This document shows positions 24,281-33,636 of a DNA stretch of 64,000 nt, piece after piece. This stretch comes from Albimonas pacifica. Its GTDB lineage: Bacteria > Pseudomonadota > Alphaproteobacteria > Rhodobacterales > Rhodobacteraceae. Location of the stretch: NCBI RefSeq assembly GCF_900113695.1, contig NZ_FOQH01000004.1, forward strand, positions 186,001-250,000, in the 5' to 3' direction. A program made the position numbers and the translations under genes. Within the stretch, counting starts at the first letter, position 1, and every line of letters begins with the position of its first letter. Under the pieces are notes generated by a model. The model was not told the DNA's origin, made no database searches, and saw only the letters and a list, made by a program, of their open reading frames with translations.

Positions 24281-27085
24281 ATGGACATCATCCTCATCAC
24301 CGCCATCATCGCCGCGCTGTTCGTCGTGATCGGCGCGGCCGAGCCGCTGGCCGACCGCCTGCGCCTGCCGTTCAGCGTGATCCTGGCGGCGATCGGCATC
24401 CTGATCGGCGGCGGCGCGATCTTCTTCCTGCGCACCCCCCTGACCGACGCGCTGAACCCGGTGGCGGAGGCGATTCTCGGCCTGCCGATCCGCTCCAACG
24501 TCTTCCTTTACGTGCTGCTGCCCACGCTGCTGTTCCAGGCGACGCTGGGCATGAACCTGCGCCGGATGCTGGACGACTGGGCGCCGATCCTGGTGCTGGC
24601 GGTGGTGGCGGTGGTGGCGGCCAACCTGACCGTGGGCTACGCGCTGTTCGCGGCCGGGGCGGGACCGCTCGCGGCCTGCCTGCTGATCGGGGCGATCGTC
24701 TCGACCACCGACCCCTCGGCGGTGGTGGGGATCTTCCGCTCGATCTCCGCGCCTCGCCGCCTCGCGCGGATCATCGAGGGCGAGAGCCTGCTCAACGACG
24801 CCGCGGCCATCGCGCTGTTCGGCCTGTTCATGAGCCTGGTGATGATGGGCGTGCCGGACCCCTCGCTGGGGGACGCGCTGGGCGAGTTCCCGATGCTGAT
24901 CCTGGGGGGCGCTGCGGCGGGCTGGCTGGCGGCCCGGATCGCGGTCGCGGTGATGGGCGCCTTCGGGCGGCACGAGCTGGCGCAGATGTCGGTCTGCGTG
25001 GCGCTGCCCTACCTCGCCTACATCGGGGCCGAGCAGCTCGCCGGCGCCTCGGGCGTGATCGCGGTGGTGGTGGCGGGGCTGACCCTGAACCTTGCGGCGC
25101 CGGGCCGCCTCTCGCCCGCCGCCTGGGCCAACCAGCGCGAGGTCTGGGACCTGCTGGCGCACTGGGCGGGGGCGCTGATCTTCATCCTCGCCGCCCTGCT
25201 GGTGCCCCGCACGCTGGAGGAGCTGCGCTGGTCCGACGCGGCCCTTCTGGGCGTGGTGATCGCGGCGGCGATCGCGGCGCGGGCGGCGATCCTCTATGCG
25301 CTGCTGCCCCTGCTCTCGGCCCTGCGCCTGTCGCCGCCGGTCGAGCGGCCCTACCGCACCGCGATCCTGTGGGGCGGCCTGCGCGGGGCCGTCACCCTGG
25401 CGCTGGCGCTGGCGGTGACCGAAAGCGCCTATGTGCCGCCGGAGGTGAAGCGGCTGGTCTCGGTGCTCGCCACCGGCTTCGCGCTGTTCACGCTGGTGGT
25501 TCAGGGCTCGACCCTGCGCTGGGTGATCTCGCGCCTCGGGCTCGACCGGCTGTCGCCGCTCGACCAGGCGCTGGCCCGCCAGGTGGTCGCCGTGTCGCTG
25601 CAGGAGGTGCGCGAGACGGTGGCCGAGACCACCGACACCTACGACTTCAACCGCGAGATCGTGCGCGCCGAGGCCAAGCGCTTCGGCGACCGGCTGGACG
25701 GGGCGGTGACCGCCGCGGACGAGGCCGACGCGATCTCGGACCGCGACCGCATCACCCTGGGGCTGGTGGCCCTGGCCGGGGCCGAGCGGGACGCGATCCT
25801 GGTGCGGATGCGCGACCGGATGATCTCGGCCCGGCTGGCGGAGCGGGCGCTGTCGAACGCCGACCAGCTGATCGAGGCGGCGCGCACCGGCGGGCGCAAC
25901 GGCTACCGGCAGGCGGCGCGGCGCTCGATCGCCTACGGGCGCACCTACCGGGCGGCGATGTTCCTGCACAACACCCTGCATCTGTCGCGCCCCATGGCCC
26001 GGATGACCGCCGAGCGGATGGAGATGCTGCTGACCCAGCGCATGATCCTGCGCGACCTCGAGGGCTTCACCCGCGGCCGCATCCGCCGCATCCACGGCCG
26101 CCGCGTCGCCGACCTGCTGCAGGAGCTGCTGTCGCGCCGGGCGGAGGAGGTGGCGACCGCGCTCGAGGGCCTGCGCCTGCAGCATCCCGGCTACGGCGAG
26201 GAGGTGGAGCGCCGCCTGATCCGCCGCACCGCCCTGCGGCTGGAGGAGCGGGAATACCAGGCGATGCACGAGGACGGGCTGATCGGGGCCGAGCTGCACG
26301 CCAGCCTGATGCAGGACATCGCCGGCCGCCGGGCGGCGGCCGAGCGGCCGCCGCGCCTGGACCTCGCCATGCGCCGCGCCGACCTGGTGCGGCAGTTCCC
26401 GCTGTTCGAGGACCTCGACGAGGCCGACCGCCGCCGCCTGACCCGGGTGCTGCGCGCCCGCTACGCGCGCGAGGGCGAGACGGTGGCCCGCCGCTCGTCC
26501 GGGGCGCGGGCGGTCTATTTCATCGCCTCGGGCGCGGTGCAGCTGACGCTCGCGGGGCAGAGCTGGCGGCTGGGTCGGGGCGAGATGTTCGGCCAGCTCG
26601 CGATCCTGCTGCGCCGCGCGCCGCGGGCCGAGGTGCGCACCATCGCCCCCACCATCTTCCTGGTGCTGGACGAGGCGCGCTTCCTGCGCCTGCTGCGCCG
26701 CTCGGCCACCCTGCGCGCGGCGGTCGAGGAAAGCGCGGCCAAGCGCGGCGTGGCGGTCGAGGCGCTGGAGGCCGGCCCGGGCGCCCCACGCGCCCTGCCT
26801 GGCCCCGGCAAGTCCGACCCCGCGCCCGGCGCGCCCGCGCCGCAGGCCGGCCCCGTCGACGCCCCCCCGCAGGAGGCCACGCCGCACGCGCCCGCGTCTC
26901 GCAACACCGCGCCGGAGCAGGCGACGGCCGGGCAGGACGCGCCGGGCGAGGCGACGGCCGGGCGGGATGCGCCCGAGGAGGCGACGGCCGGGCGGGACGC
27001 GCCCGAGGAGGCGACGGCCGGGCGGGACGCGCCCGAGGAGGCGACGGCCGGGCGGGATGCGCCCGAGGCGGCCCCGCGTCCCTGA
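24281..27085 (+). CDS. CPA1-type Na+/H+ antiporter with cyclic-nucleotide-binding-like domain
   Basis: 934 residues. Residues 1-420 hold about 12 membrane helices of the NhaP/CPA1 fold, with the transport motif GESLLNDAAAIALFG near residue 165 and the conserved LWGGLRGAVTLALAL near 365. A long cytoplasmic helical region (about 440-690) is followed by a cyclic-nucleotide-binding-like barrel at about 690-800 (LFEDLDEADRRRLTRVLRA, then GEMFGQLAILL). The tail is Ala/Pro-rich and ends in five 10-residue repeats (880-929). It exchanges cytoplasmic Na+ for H+. The ND pair is intact. It overlaps no neighbour and is convergent with the threonine ammonia-lyase gene, 21 bp away. Confidence 0.88.
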   Translation: MDIILITAIIAALFVVIGAAEPLADRLRLPFSVILAAIGILIGGGAIFFLRTPLTDALNPVAEAILGLPIRSNVFLYVLLPTLLFQATLGMNLRRMLDDWAPILVLAVVAVVAANLTVGYALFAAGAGPLAACLLIGAIVSTTDPSAVVGIFRSISAPRRLARIIEGESLLNDAAAIALFGLFMSLVMMGVPDPSLGDALGEFPMLILGGAAAGWLAARIAVAVMGAFGRHELAQMSVCVALPYLAYIGAEQLAGASGVIAVVVAGLTLNLAAPGRLSPAAWANQREVWDLLAHWAGALIFILAALLVPRTLEELRWSDAALLGVVIAAAIAARAAILYALLPLLSALRLSPPVERPYRTAILWGGLRGAVTLALALAVTESAYVPPEVKRLVSVLATGFALFTLVVQGSTLRWVISRLGLDRLSPLDQALARQVVAVSLQEVRETVAETTDTYDFNREIVRAEAKRFGDRLDGAVTAADEADAISDRDRITLGLVALAGAERDAILVRMRDRMISARLAERALSNADQLIEAARTGGRNGYRQAARRSIAYGRTYRAAMFLHNTLHLSRPMARMTAERMEMLLTQRMILRDLEGFTRGRIRRIHGRRVADLLQELLSRRAEEVATALEGLRLQHPGYGEEVERRLIRRTALRLEEREYQAMHEDGLIGAELHASLMQDIAGRRAAAERPPRLDLAMRRADLVRQFPLFEDLDEADRRRLTRVLRARYAREGETVARRSSGARAVYFIASGAVQLTLAGQSWRLGRGEMFGQLAILLRRAPRAEVRTIAPTIFLVLDEARFLRLLRRSATLRAAVEESAAKRGVAVEALEAGPGAPRALPGPGKSDPAPGAPAPQAGPVDAPPQEATPHAPASRNTAPEQATAGQDAPGEATAGRDAPEEATAGRDAPEEATAGRDAPEEATAGRDAPEAAPRP
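26918..27067 (+). repeat. Five tandem 30-bp repeats coding the antiporter tail
   Basis: Five in-frame copies encode EATAGRDAPE; the first is the variant QATAGQDAPG. Units three and four are identical in DNA and units two and five differ from them by a single C/T change. Near-identity suggests recent expansion by slippage or unequal exchange, and copy number is likely to vary between strains without frameshift. Confidence 0.9.
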
Positions 27086-27106
27086 GCGGGCGCGGGGCAG
27101 CCGGGC

Positions 27107-28315
27107 TCAGTCGCCCTCGGCGCGCAGGGTGAAGCCGCGGCCGCGCAGGTCGTCGACGATCTCGCGGACGTGGAAGCGGTCGCGGGCCTCGAGCACCACG
27201 TCGAGCTCGGCCTGCTTCAGCGCCACCGCCTGGAACATGCGCTGGTGGATCACCTCGATCACGTTGGCGCCCGCGTCGCCGATCACGCGGGAGATCTCGG
27301 CGAGCTGCCCGGGGCGGTCGTCGATCTCGAAGGTCAGGCGGGCGATGCGCCCGTCGCGCACCAGCCCGCGCAGGATCAGCGACGACAGGATCCGCGAGTC
27401 GATGTTGCCCCCGCAGATCACCAGCCCGACCTTGCGGCCCTGCAGCTCCTCGCGCAGCTTGGTGACCACCGCCATGCCGGCGCCCGCCGCGCCCTCGGCC
27501 ACCAGCTTCTCGTTCGAGAGCAGGTCGAAGACCGCGGTCTCGATCTCCTCCTCGGTGGCGGATTCGATGCGGTCCACGTGGCTGCGGATCAGCGCGAGGT
27601 TCGCCTCCGCCGGGGCCTTCACCGCGATGCCCTCGGCCAGCGAGGCGGCGCCGAAATGCGGCTCGAACCCCTCCAGCCGAGCCTTGGCGGCGTCGAACAG
27701 CCGGGCCTGGGCGCCGATCACCTCGATCTCGGGCTTGATCGCCTTGGCGGCCACCGCCATGCCCGCGATCAGCCCGCCGCCCCCGATCGGCACCACGATC
27801 ACGTCGAGGTCGGGCGCCTGCTCGAGCATCTCGCAGGCGACCGTCCCCTGCCCCGCGGCCACCACCGGGTCGTCGAACGGGTGGATCAGCACCATGCCCT
27901 CGCGCTCGACCAGGGCGTGGGTGAAGGCCATCGCCTCCTCGAAGGTCTCGCCCTGCAGCTCGACGCGGGCGCCGAAGTCCTGGGTGCGCTTGATCTTGTT
28001 GAAGGGGGTGCCGTGCGGCATCACGATGACCGAGCGCATTCCCAGCCGGGTGGCGTGGTAGGCCACCCCCTGCGCGTGGTTGCCGGCCGAGCAGGCGACG
28101 ACGCCGCGCGCGCGTTCCTCCTCGTCCAGGCTCAGCAGCTTCGCCAGCGCCCCGCGGGCCTTGAAGGCGTTGGTGTGCTGGAGGTTCTCGAGCTTGAGAT
28201 ACAGGTCGAAGCCGAGCTGCATCGACAGCCGGGTGGCGTGCACGGTCGGCGTGGTCACGGTGGCGTCGGCGATGGCGCGGCGCGCCCGGACGACGTCGGA
28301 ATAGGTCAGCGGCAT
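27107..28315 (-). CDS. Threonine ammonia-lyase (dehydratase), ACT-containing
   Basis: 402 residues. The PLP lysine lies in NAFKARGALA (about residue 52), the substrate loop SAGNHAQGVA near 78 and the glycine loop VVPIGGGGLIAG near 178. The C-terminal ~75 residues form one ACT domain (TFEIDDRPGQLAEISRVIGDAGANVIEV), so this is the single-ACT class of about 400 residues, related to catabolic TdcB-like or short IlvA enzymes. It converts threonine (or serine) to 2-oxobutanoate and ammonia. The residue before the PLP Phe is Ala instead of the usual Ser, a known variant. It stands alone. Confidence 0.9.
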   Translation of the reverse strand: MPLTYSDVVRARRAIADATVTTPTVHATRLSMQLGFDLYLKLENLQHTNAFKARGALAKLLSLDEEERARGVVACSAGNHAQGVAYHATRLGMRSVIVMPHGTPFNKIKRTQDFGARVELQGETFEEAMAFTHALVEREGMVLIHPFDDPVVAAGQGTVACEMLEQAPDLDVIVVPIGGGGLIAGMAVAAKAIKPEIEVIGAQARLFDAAKARLEGFEPHFGAASLAEGIAVKAPAEANLALIRSHVDRIESATEEEIETAVFDLLSNEKLVAEGAAGAGMAVVTKLREELQGRKVGLVICGGNIDSRILSSLILRGLVRDGRIARLTFEIDDRPGQLAEISRVIGDAGANVIEVIHQRMFQAVALKQAELDVVLEARDRFHVREIVDDLRGRGFTLRAEGD

Positions 28316-28460
28316 GGAGCCTCCGCGGGGCTGGACGGCGCGACGCCCCGGGGGGCGGCGCCTTGGCGAGGGGCGAGCGATACGCCCCCCCGGCCGCCGC
28401 CGGCAGGCGTCACGTCGTTGCAGGGGTCCGGGGGCAGGGGTCGGGGGCCGGCGGCCGGCC

Positions 28461-29453
28461 TCAGGGCAGCACCTCGAAGTCGCTGCGCCGGTGGCCCTCG
28501 ACCATCCGGCGCAGGGGCTCGGGGCTCAGCACCTCGACCGAGTCGCCCCACTGGTAGAGATGCCAGGCCATCTCGGTCCAGCCCGCGGCGGTGAAGCGCA
28601 CGGTGAGCGAGCCGTCGGGGTTCTCCTCGACCCGCTGCTCGGGGTGGAAGACGAACTCGCGCGCATGGGCGGCGGCGCGGGGGGCGAAGCGCCAGGCGAC
28701 CTCGCCGTATTCGCGCTCGGACTGGAACAGGCCGAAGGCGCGGGCGGCGTGGGCGTCGATGTCGAAGCCGGGGACCAGGGCGAAGCTCTCCTCCAGCGCC
28801 TCCGCCTCGTGGATGCGGTCGAGGCGGAAGTGGCGCAGCTCCGGCCCCCGGTCGGGCTGGCGGGCGACGAGGTAGCGCCGCGGGCCGACCAGCAGGCCGT
28901 GCGGCTCCACGATCCGCGGCGCAGGCGGCGCGCCGCCCGGCGTGACGTAGAGGATGCGCAGGCGGAACGGGCCCTTGAGGGCATGGGTCACGGTCTCGGC
29001 CACGCCCGCGTCGATGCGGGTGCGCGGGCCGGGGCGGGCGACGAAGCCTTGGGCGTCGAGCAGCGCCTCGGCGTCGGTCTCGGCGCGGCGGGCCTCCCGC
29101 GCGGGGGCCTGGGCGATCAGACGGTCGCGCAGACGGCGCAGGGCGGCGGCGTCGGCGGCGGTGTCCCCCCGCTCGGCCGCGCGGATCGAGATGTCGAGCG
29201 CGGCCAGCGTCTCGTCCTCCAGCCCCTGGAACCGCGCCGGTCCGGGGTCGCGCAGCTTCCACGCCCGGCGGCGGTCGGGGAGGGTGCGGATCTCGACCTC
29301 TCCGAAACTCTCCTCCAGCGCCTTGGTCATGCGCTGGGCGGTGCGGTGGTCGACGGCGAAGGTCTCGGCGATGTCGTTCAGGGTGACTCCGCCGTGGCGC
29401 GCCGCCGCCATCTCGGCGAGCTGCAGGAGCTGTCGGGCCTTGGCGAAGGACAT
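28461..29453 (-). CDS. WYL-domain transcriptional regulator (YafY type)
   Basis: 330 residues. An N-terminal helix-turn-helix (about residues 8-60: LAEMAAARHGGVTLNDIAETFAVDHRTAQRMTKALEE) is followed by a WYL domain at about 140-240 (FRLRILYVTPGG, EPHGLLVGPRRYLVARQPD) and a WCX-type C-terminus. Such proteins often sense nucleic acid or nucleotides. The ATG at 29453 has GGAAGA upstream. It is divergent from the SbcCD-like pair (162-bp gap) and probably regulates it. Confidence 0.88.
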   Translation of the reverse strand: MSFAKARQLLQLAEMAAARHGGVTLNDIAETFAVDHRTAQRMTKALEESFGEVEIRTLPDRRRAWKLRDPGPARFQGLEDETLAALDISIRAAERGDTAADAAALRRLRDRLIAQAPAREARRAETDAEALLDAQGFVARPGPRTRIDAGVAETVTHALKGPFRLRILYVTPGGAPPAPRIVEPHGLLVGPRRYLVARQPDRGPELRHFRLDRIHEAEALEESFALVPGFDIDAHAARAFGLFQSEREYGEVAWRFAPRAAAHAREFVFHPEQRVEENPDGSLTVRFTAAGWTEMAWHLYQWGDSVEVLSPEPLRRMVEGHRRSDFEVLP

Positions 29454-29464
29454 CGGGCATCTTC

Positions 29465-29483
29465 CATGACGGTTCCGGTCATG
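29465..29483. promoter_or_regulatory. Inverted repeat between WYL regulator and nuclease genes
   Basis: CATGAC-N7-GTCATG, perfect 6-bp arms, begins 12 bp upstream of the WYL regulator start. A further half-site CATGACCG occurs at 29540-29547. Three copies of CATGAC in this short divergent gap make an operator for the WYL protein plausible. Confidence 0.45.
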
Positions 29484-29614
29484 CTTGATGGCAGGCGCGC
29501 GCGCCTCGCACGAGCCCGAATCCCGGGCGCCGGGCGCGCCATGACCGTTTTCGCCACCCTGGGTCGTCAGGGTGACGCTCCCGTTCCCCTGCGCAGAGCT
29601 CCGAATCCCCGCCC

Positions 29615-30736
29615 ATGACCGCCTTCCGCTTCATCCACGCCTCGGACCTGCATCTCGGCCGTCGCTTCTCGACCTGGCCGGAGGAGATCCGCGGGCGCCT
29701 GCAGGAGGCGCGGCACGCCTCGCTGGCGCGGCTCGCCGCCGCCGCGCGGGCGCATGGGGCGAGCGACGTGCTGGTGGCGGGCGACGTCTTCGACAGCGAG
29801 ACCCCCTCCGACCCCGTCTGGCGCCAGGCGCTGGCCGCGATGGGCGCCGAGGCCGGGATCCGCTGGCGCCTGCTGCCCGGCAACCACGACAGCCTCGCGG
29901 CCGAGGCGCTGTGGGACCGGGTCGGCCGGCGCCTGCCCGACAACGTCCACCTGATCCGCGAGGCCGGCGTGGAGGAGATCGCCCCCGGCGTGCACCTCCT
30001 CTCCGCCCCCGCCACGCGCCGCCACCCGGGCCGGGACCTGACCGAGTGGATGGACGCGGCCCCCGACCCCGGCGGGATCCGCATCGGCCTCGCCCACGGC
30101 GGCGTCACCGAGTTCGGCGAGGACGATCCCCGCGACGTCATCGCCCCCGACCGGGCGGAGCGGGCGGGCCTGGACTACCTCGCCCTGGGCGACTGGCACG
30201 GCCGCATCCGCATCACCGCCCGCACCTGGTATCCCGGCTCGCCCGAGCGCGACGGCTTCCGCCATGCCGGCCGGGGCGAGTGCCTGGCCGTCGCGATCCC
30301 CGCCCGCGGCGTCGAGCCGGAGGTGACCCCGGTCCCCGTCGGCGCCTTCGCCTGGCTGGACGTGGAGCTGCCCCTCCTCCCCGACATGGAGACGGTCGAG
30401 GAGCTGGAGCGCCTGCTGCCTCCCGCCGAGCGTCGCGAAACCCTGATGCGCGTCCGCGCCACCGGCCGCGCCGGCCTCGCCGAACGCGAGGCCCTGCTCG
30501 CCTGCGCCGAGCGCCACGCGCCCGAGTTCGGCTGGTTCGAGCTGGACGACGCGGCCCTGGCGCTGGAGGCCGCCCCCGGGGACCTCGACGAGATCGACCG
30601 CGCCGGCGCCCTGCGCGCCGCCGCCGACGCGCTGGACGCCCGGACCCGGGACGAAGACCTCTCCGCCGCCGAGCGCGAGGTCGCCCGCGCCGCCCTCGGC
30701 CGTCTCTTCGCCGTGCTGCGGGAGGACGCGGCATGA
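29615..30736 (+). CDS. Metallophosphoesterase of the SbcD/YhaO DNA exonuclease type
   Basis: 373 residues. All calcineurin-like metal motifs are present: HASDLHLGRRF near residue 8, VAGDVFDSE near 52, LLPGNHDS near 86, GLAHGG near 149 and LGDWHG near 188. The family cuts DNA ends with Mn2+. The start ATG at 29615 has only a weak site. The stop overlaps the ATPase start (ATGA), so the two proteins are made together and should form an SbcCD/Mre11-Rad50-like complex. Confidence 0.88.
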   Translation: MTAFRFIHASDLHLGRRFSTWPEEIRGRLQEARHASLARLAAAARAHGASDVLVAGDVFDSETPSDPVWRQALAAMGAEAGIRWRLLPGNHDSLAAEALWDRVGRRLPDNVHLIREAGVEEIAPGVHLLSAPATRRHPGRDLTEWMDAAPDPGGIRIGLAHGGVTEFGEDDPRDVIAPDRAERAGLDYLALGDWHGRIRITARTWYPGSPERDGFRHAGRGECLAVAIPARGVEPEVTPVPVGAFAWLDVELPLLPDMETVEELERLLPPAERRETLMRVRATGRAGLAEREALLACAERHAPEFGWFELDDAALALEAAPGDLDEIDRAGALRAAADALDARTRDEDLSAAEREVARAALGRLFAVLREDAA

Positions 30737-33318
30737 GGATCCGCGCCATCCGCCTGAGCGACGTGCGCCGCTTCGACCGCCCCGTGGCGGTGGAGGGCAT
30801 CGGCGACGGGCTCAACCTGCTCTCCGCCCCCAACGAGGCCGGCAAGTCGACCCTCTTCGACGCCCTGCACGCGGCCTTCTTCCTCCCCCACCGCTCTCAG
30901 GCGAAGGAGGCGAAGGCCCTGCGTCCGCGCGTCGGCGGCGCCCCGGAGGTGACGGTGGAGATCGAGTGCGCCGAGGGCCGCTACGAGATCGCCAAGCGCT
31001 GGTTCTCCCGCCCCATGGCCGAGGTCCGCCGCCTGCCCCCCGGCGGCGGCGCCCCGGAGCTGGAGGCCAAGGCCGACGAGGCCGAGGCCCGCATCGCCCG
31101 CCTGGTCGGCGCCGCCGACGGCCGCGGCCCTGCGGGCCTTCTGTGGGTGCGCCAGGGCGAGCAGGGCCTGGGCGGCGACCCGGGCCTGCGGCGCGACCTG
31201 CTCTCCTCGGTCACCGGCGAGGTCGAGGCGCTGACCGGCGGCCGGCGCATGGACCGGGCGCGGGCGAAGGCGCAGGCGGAGCTCGACCGCCTCGCCACCT
31301 CCACCGGCCGTCCGAAGACCGGCGGCCCGTGGAAAGCCGCGCAGGACGAGATGGAGGCGCTGGAGGCCGAGGTCGCGCGCCTGACCGCCGACGCAGCCCG
31401 CCTGCACGACGACCTCGCCCGCCGCCGCGCCGTGCGCCGGGAGCTCGCGGAACTGACCGAGCCCGCCGCCGTCGCCGCCCGCGAGGCCGCCCTGCAGGCC
31501 GCGACCGCCGCCCATGCCGACGCCGAGCGCCACGCCGAGCGCCTGCGCGCCGCCGTCTCGGCCGAGACCATGGCCCGGCTGACCCTGGAGGCGACCCGCG
31601 ACCGCCTCGCCCGCCTCCGCCACGCCGAGGCCGAGCGGCAGGAGGCCGCCGCCGCCGCGCAGACCGCCGCCGACGCTCACGCCGCAGCCGCGGCCGAGCG
31701 CGCCGCCGCCGCCGAGGCGCTGCGCGCCGCGCGCGCGGCCGCCGAGACGGCGGCGCAGGCCCGCGCCGAGGCCGACCGCGCCCTCGCCCTCTCCCACGCC
31801 GCAGCCCGCGCCGAGGACCAGCGGCGGCGCCGCCAGGCCCTGTCCGACGCCCTCTCCCAGGCCGAGGAGCTGCGCCGCCTGCGCGAGGCGGCGGAGGCCG
31901 AGGCGAAGCTGGGCCCCGACGCCAAGGCCCTGCGGCGGCTGGAGGATCTCGCCGCCGACCTGCGCGCCCGCCGCGCCGCGCGCGACCGCGAGGCCGCCGC
32001 CCTGGTGATGCGCTACGCGCCCGGCGCCGCCCCGGCGACGCTCGATGGCGCCCCGCTGCCAGAGGGCGCCCGCACCCCGATCCCCGACGGTGGAGCGCTG
32101 GAGCTGCCCGGCCTCGGGACCCTGACCATCGAGCCCGGCCGCGGCGCCGATTCCGGCGCCGTCGCCGCCGCCGAAAAGGCCCTGGCCGAGGCGCTGAAAT
32201 CCCTCTCCCAGGACGGCCTCGACGCCGCCCGCGCCGCCCATGACCGCCGCCACGCGGCCGAGACCCGCCTGCGCGAGGCCGACGCCCGCCTCGCAGCCCT
32301 CGCCCCCGACGGCCTGCCGGCCCTGCGCCAGGCCCTCGCCGCCCTGCCCGAACCTGCGGAGACCGAGGCCCTCCCCCTGCCGCAGGCCGAAGCCGCCGCC
32401 GAAACCGCCCGCGCGGCCGAGACCGCGGCGCTGGCCGCCCAGGCCGAGGCCGACCGCGACGACCGCGCCGCCGAGCAGGCCGAGACCCGCGCCGCCGCCG
32501 CCGCGGACGCCTTGGCCTCGCGCCTCTCCCGCGCCGCCAACACGCTGGAAACCCTGGCCGATCGCGACGCCGTCGCCCTCGAGGCCCGCATCGCCACGGA
32601 GACCGCGGCCCTGTCCGAGGCCGAAGCCGCCCGCGCCGCGCTGGCCGAGGCCGCCCCCGACCTGGAGGCCGCCGAGGCCGAGCTCGCCCGCGCCCGCGGC
32701 GTCGCCCGCAACGCCGCGCAGACCCGCGAGCGCCTGGAGCAGGAGCAGGTGGCCCTGACCACCGCCATCGAGCTGCGCGCCTCCGACGCGGTGGAGGAGG
32801 AGCTGGCCGACGCCCGCGCCCGCCTCGCCCGCACCGAGACCGTCCACGACCGCCTGGCCTTCGAGGTGCAGGTGCTGCAGCGCCTTCTGACGGCCCTCGA
32901 CGAGGCCCGCTCCGCCGCCCGCGACCGCTGGTTCGCCCCGGTGATGGCCGAGCTGCGCCCGCTGCTCTCCCTCCTCTGGGAGGATGCGGACCTGCGCTTC
33001 GACGAGGCCGAGGTGGCGCCCGCCGCCCTCCTGCGCCGGGGCGCCGACGAGCCCTTCGACAGCCTCTCGGGCGGCACGCAGGAACAGATCGCGATCCTGG
33101 TGCGGCTGGCCTTCGCGCGGATGCTCGCCACCGGCGGCCAGCCCGCCCCGGTGATCCTGGACGACGCCCTGGTCCACACCGACGACGACCGGATCGAGCG
33201 GATGTTCCGCGCCCTCCACCGCCAGGCCCGCGACATGCAGATCCTGGTCTTCAGCTGCCGCCAGCGCGCCTTCCGCGACCTCGGCGCCCGCACCCTCGCT
33301 TTCGTCGAGGACGCCTGA
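30733..33318 (+). CDS. AAA/SMC-like ATPase of the YhaN/SbcC type
   Basis: 861 residues. Walker A APNEAGKST lies at residues 32-40 in an N-terminal ATPase lobe, followed by two long Ala/Glu/Arg coiled-coil arms (about 175-425 and 475-740). The C-terminal lobe has the signature SLSGGTQEQIAILVRLAF near 780 and Walker B VILDDALVH. The hinge between the arms (about 425-475) is a small Gly/Pro-rich globular insert; there is no CxxC zinc hook. It is therefore closer to the YhaN branch than to SbcC/Rad50. It is coupled to the nuclease gene by a 4-bp overlap and ends 39 bp before a structured repeat. Confidence 0.88.
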   Translation: MRIRAIRLSDVRRFDRPVAVEGIGDGLNLLSAPNEAGKSTLFDALHAAFFLPHRSQAKEAKALRPRVGGAPEVTVEIECAEGRYEIAKRWFSRPMAEVRRLPPGGGAPELEAKADEAEARIARLVGAADGRGPAGLLWVRQGEQGLGGDPGLRRDLLSSVTGEVEALTGGRRMDRARAKAQAELDRLATSTGRPKTGGPWKAAQDEMEALEAEVARLTADAARLHDDLARRRAVRRELAELTEPAAVAAREAALQAATAAHADAERHAERLRAAVSAETMARLTLEATRDRLARLRHAEAERQEAAAAAQTAADAHAAAAAERAAAAEALRAARAAAETAAQARAEADRALALSHAAARAEDQRRRRQALSDALSQAEELRRLREAAEAEAKLGPDAKALRRLEDLAADLRARRAARDREAAALVMRYAPGAAPATLDGAPLPEGARTPIPDGGALELPGLGTLTIEPGRGADSGAVAAAEKALAEALKSLSQDGLDAARAAHDRRHAAETRLREADARLAALAPDGLPALRQALAALPEPAETEALPLPQAEAAAETARAAETAALAAQAEADRDDRAAEQAETRAAAAADALASRLSRAANTLETLADRDAVALEARIATETAALSEAEAARAALAEAAPDLEAAEAELARARGVARNAAQTRERLEQEQVALTTAIELRASDAVEEELADARARLARTETVHDRLAFEVQVLQRLLTALDEARSAARDRWFAPVMAELRPLLSLLWEDADLRFDEAEVAPAALLRRGADEPFDSLSGGTQEQIAILVRLAFARMLATGGQPAPVILDDALVHTDDDRIERMFRALHRQARDMQILVFSCRQRAFRDLGARTLAFVEDA

Positions 33319-33356
33319 CGCCCGCCCCGTAGCCCCCGCGACGCAGGCCCACCCGT

Positions 33357-33618
33357 GAGCGCCTGTTCTCCGGAGCCGTCCGTCGCTGATGCCGTAAGAG
33401 CGAGTCGGCCGGAGCGGTCAAGGATCGCGAAGCGACCCGCGCTTGTGCGGGCTCGTCCTTGACCGCTCCGGCCGACTCGCTCAGGCATCAACAGCGACGG
33501 ACGGCTGCGGAGGACAGGCGCGGGCCTGTTCTTGGGTGAGTTCCAGAAGCGCCCCCGCAGGCGCCAGCCTGCGCGCGCGGAACGCGCGCAAGCCAGGCCC
33601 GCCCGCAGGGCGCCTCCG
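33357..33618 (-). repeat. Structured intergenic repeat, copy 1
   Basis: 262 bp filling the gap between the SbcC-like stop (33318) and the reductase stop (33637). It is similar over its whole length to 45533-45797. Positions 33361-33519 fold into one long hairpin. The outer stem is 33361-33393 with 33484-33519 (two mismatches and a 3-nt bulge), the inner stem 33399-33424 with 33456-33481 (26 of 26 paired), and a small apical stem is CCCGC/GCGGG. The rest (33520-33618) holds a second GC-rich hairpin. No protein is encoded. Strand is given as minus because each copy follows a minus-strand gene by 16-18 bp. Confidence 0.85.
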
Positions 33619-33636
33619 AACCCGGGAACCCGCCCC

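Noticed and set aside
29572-33318. A 1248-residue reading frame covering both nuclease and ATPase genes
   Set aside because: Only its last 861 residues (from 30733) look like a protein family. The upstream part is the nuclease gene read in the wrong frame.
33357-33618. Insertion sequence or its remnant
   Set aside because: The structured repeat has no transposase frame, no target duplication and no typical terminal repeats. Its long single hairpin and paired changes fit a structured element better. A MITE origin is not excluded.
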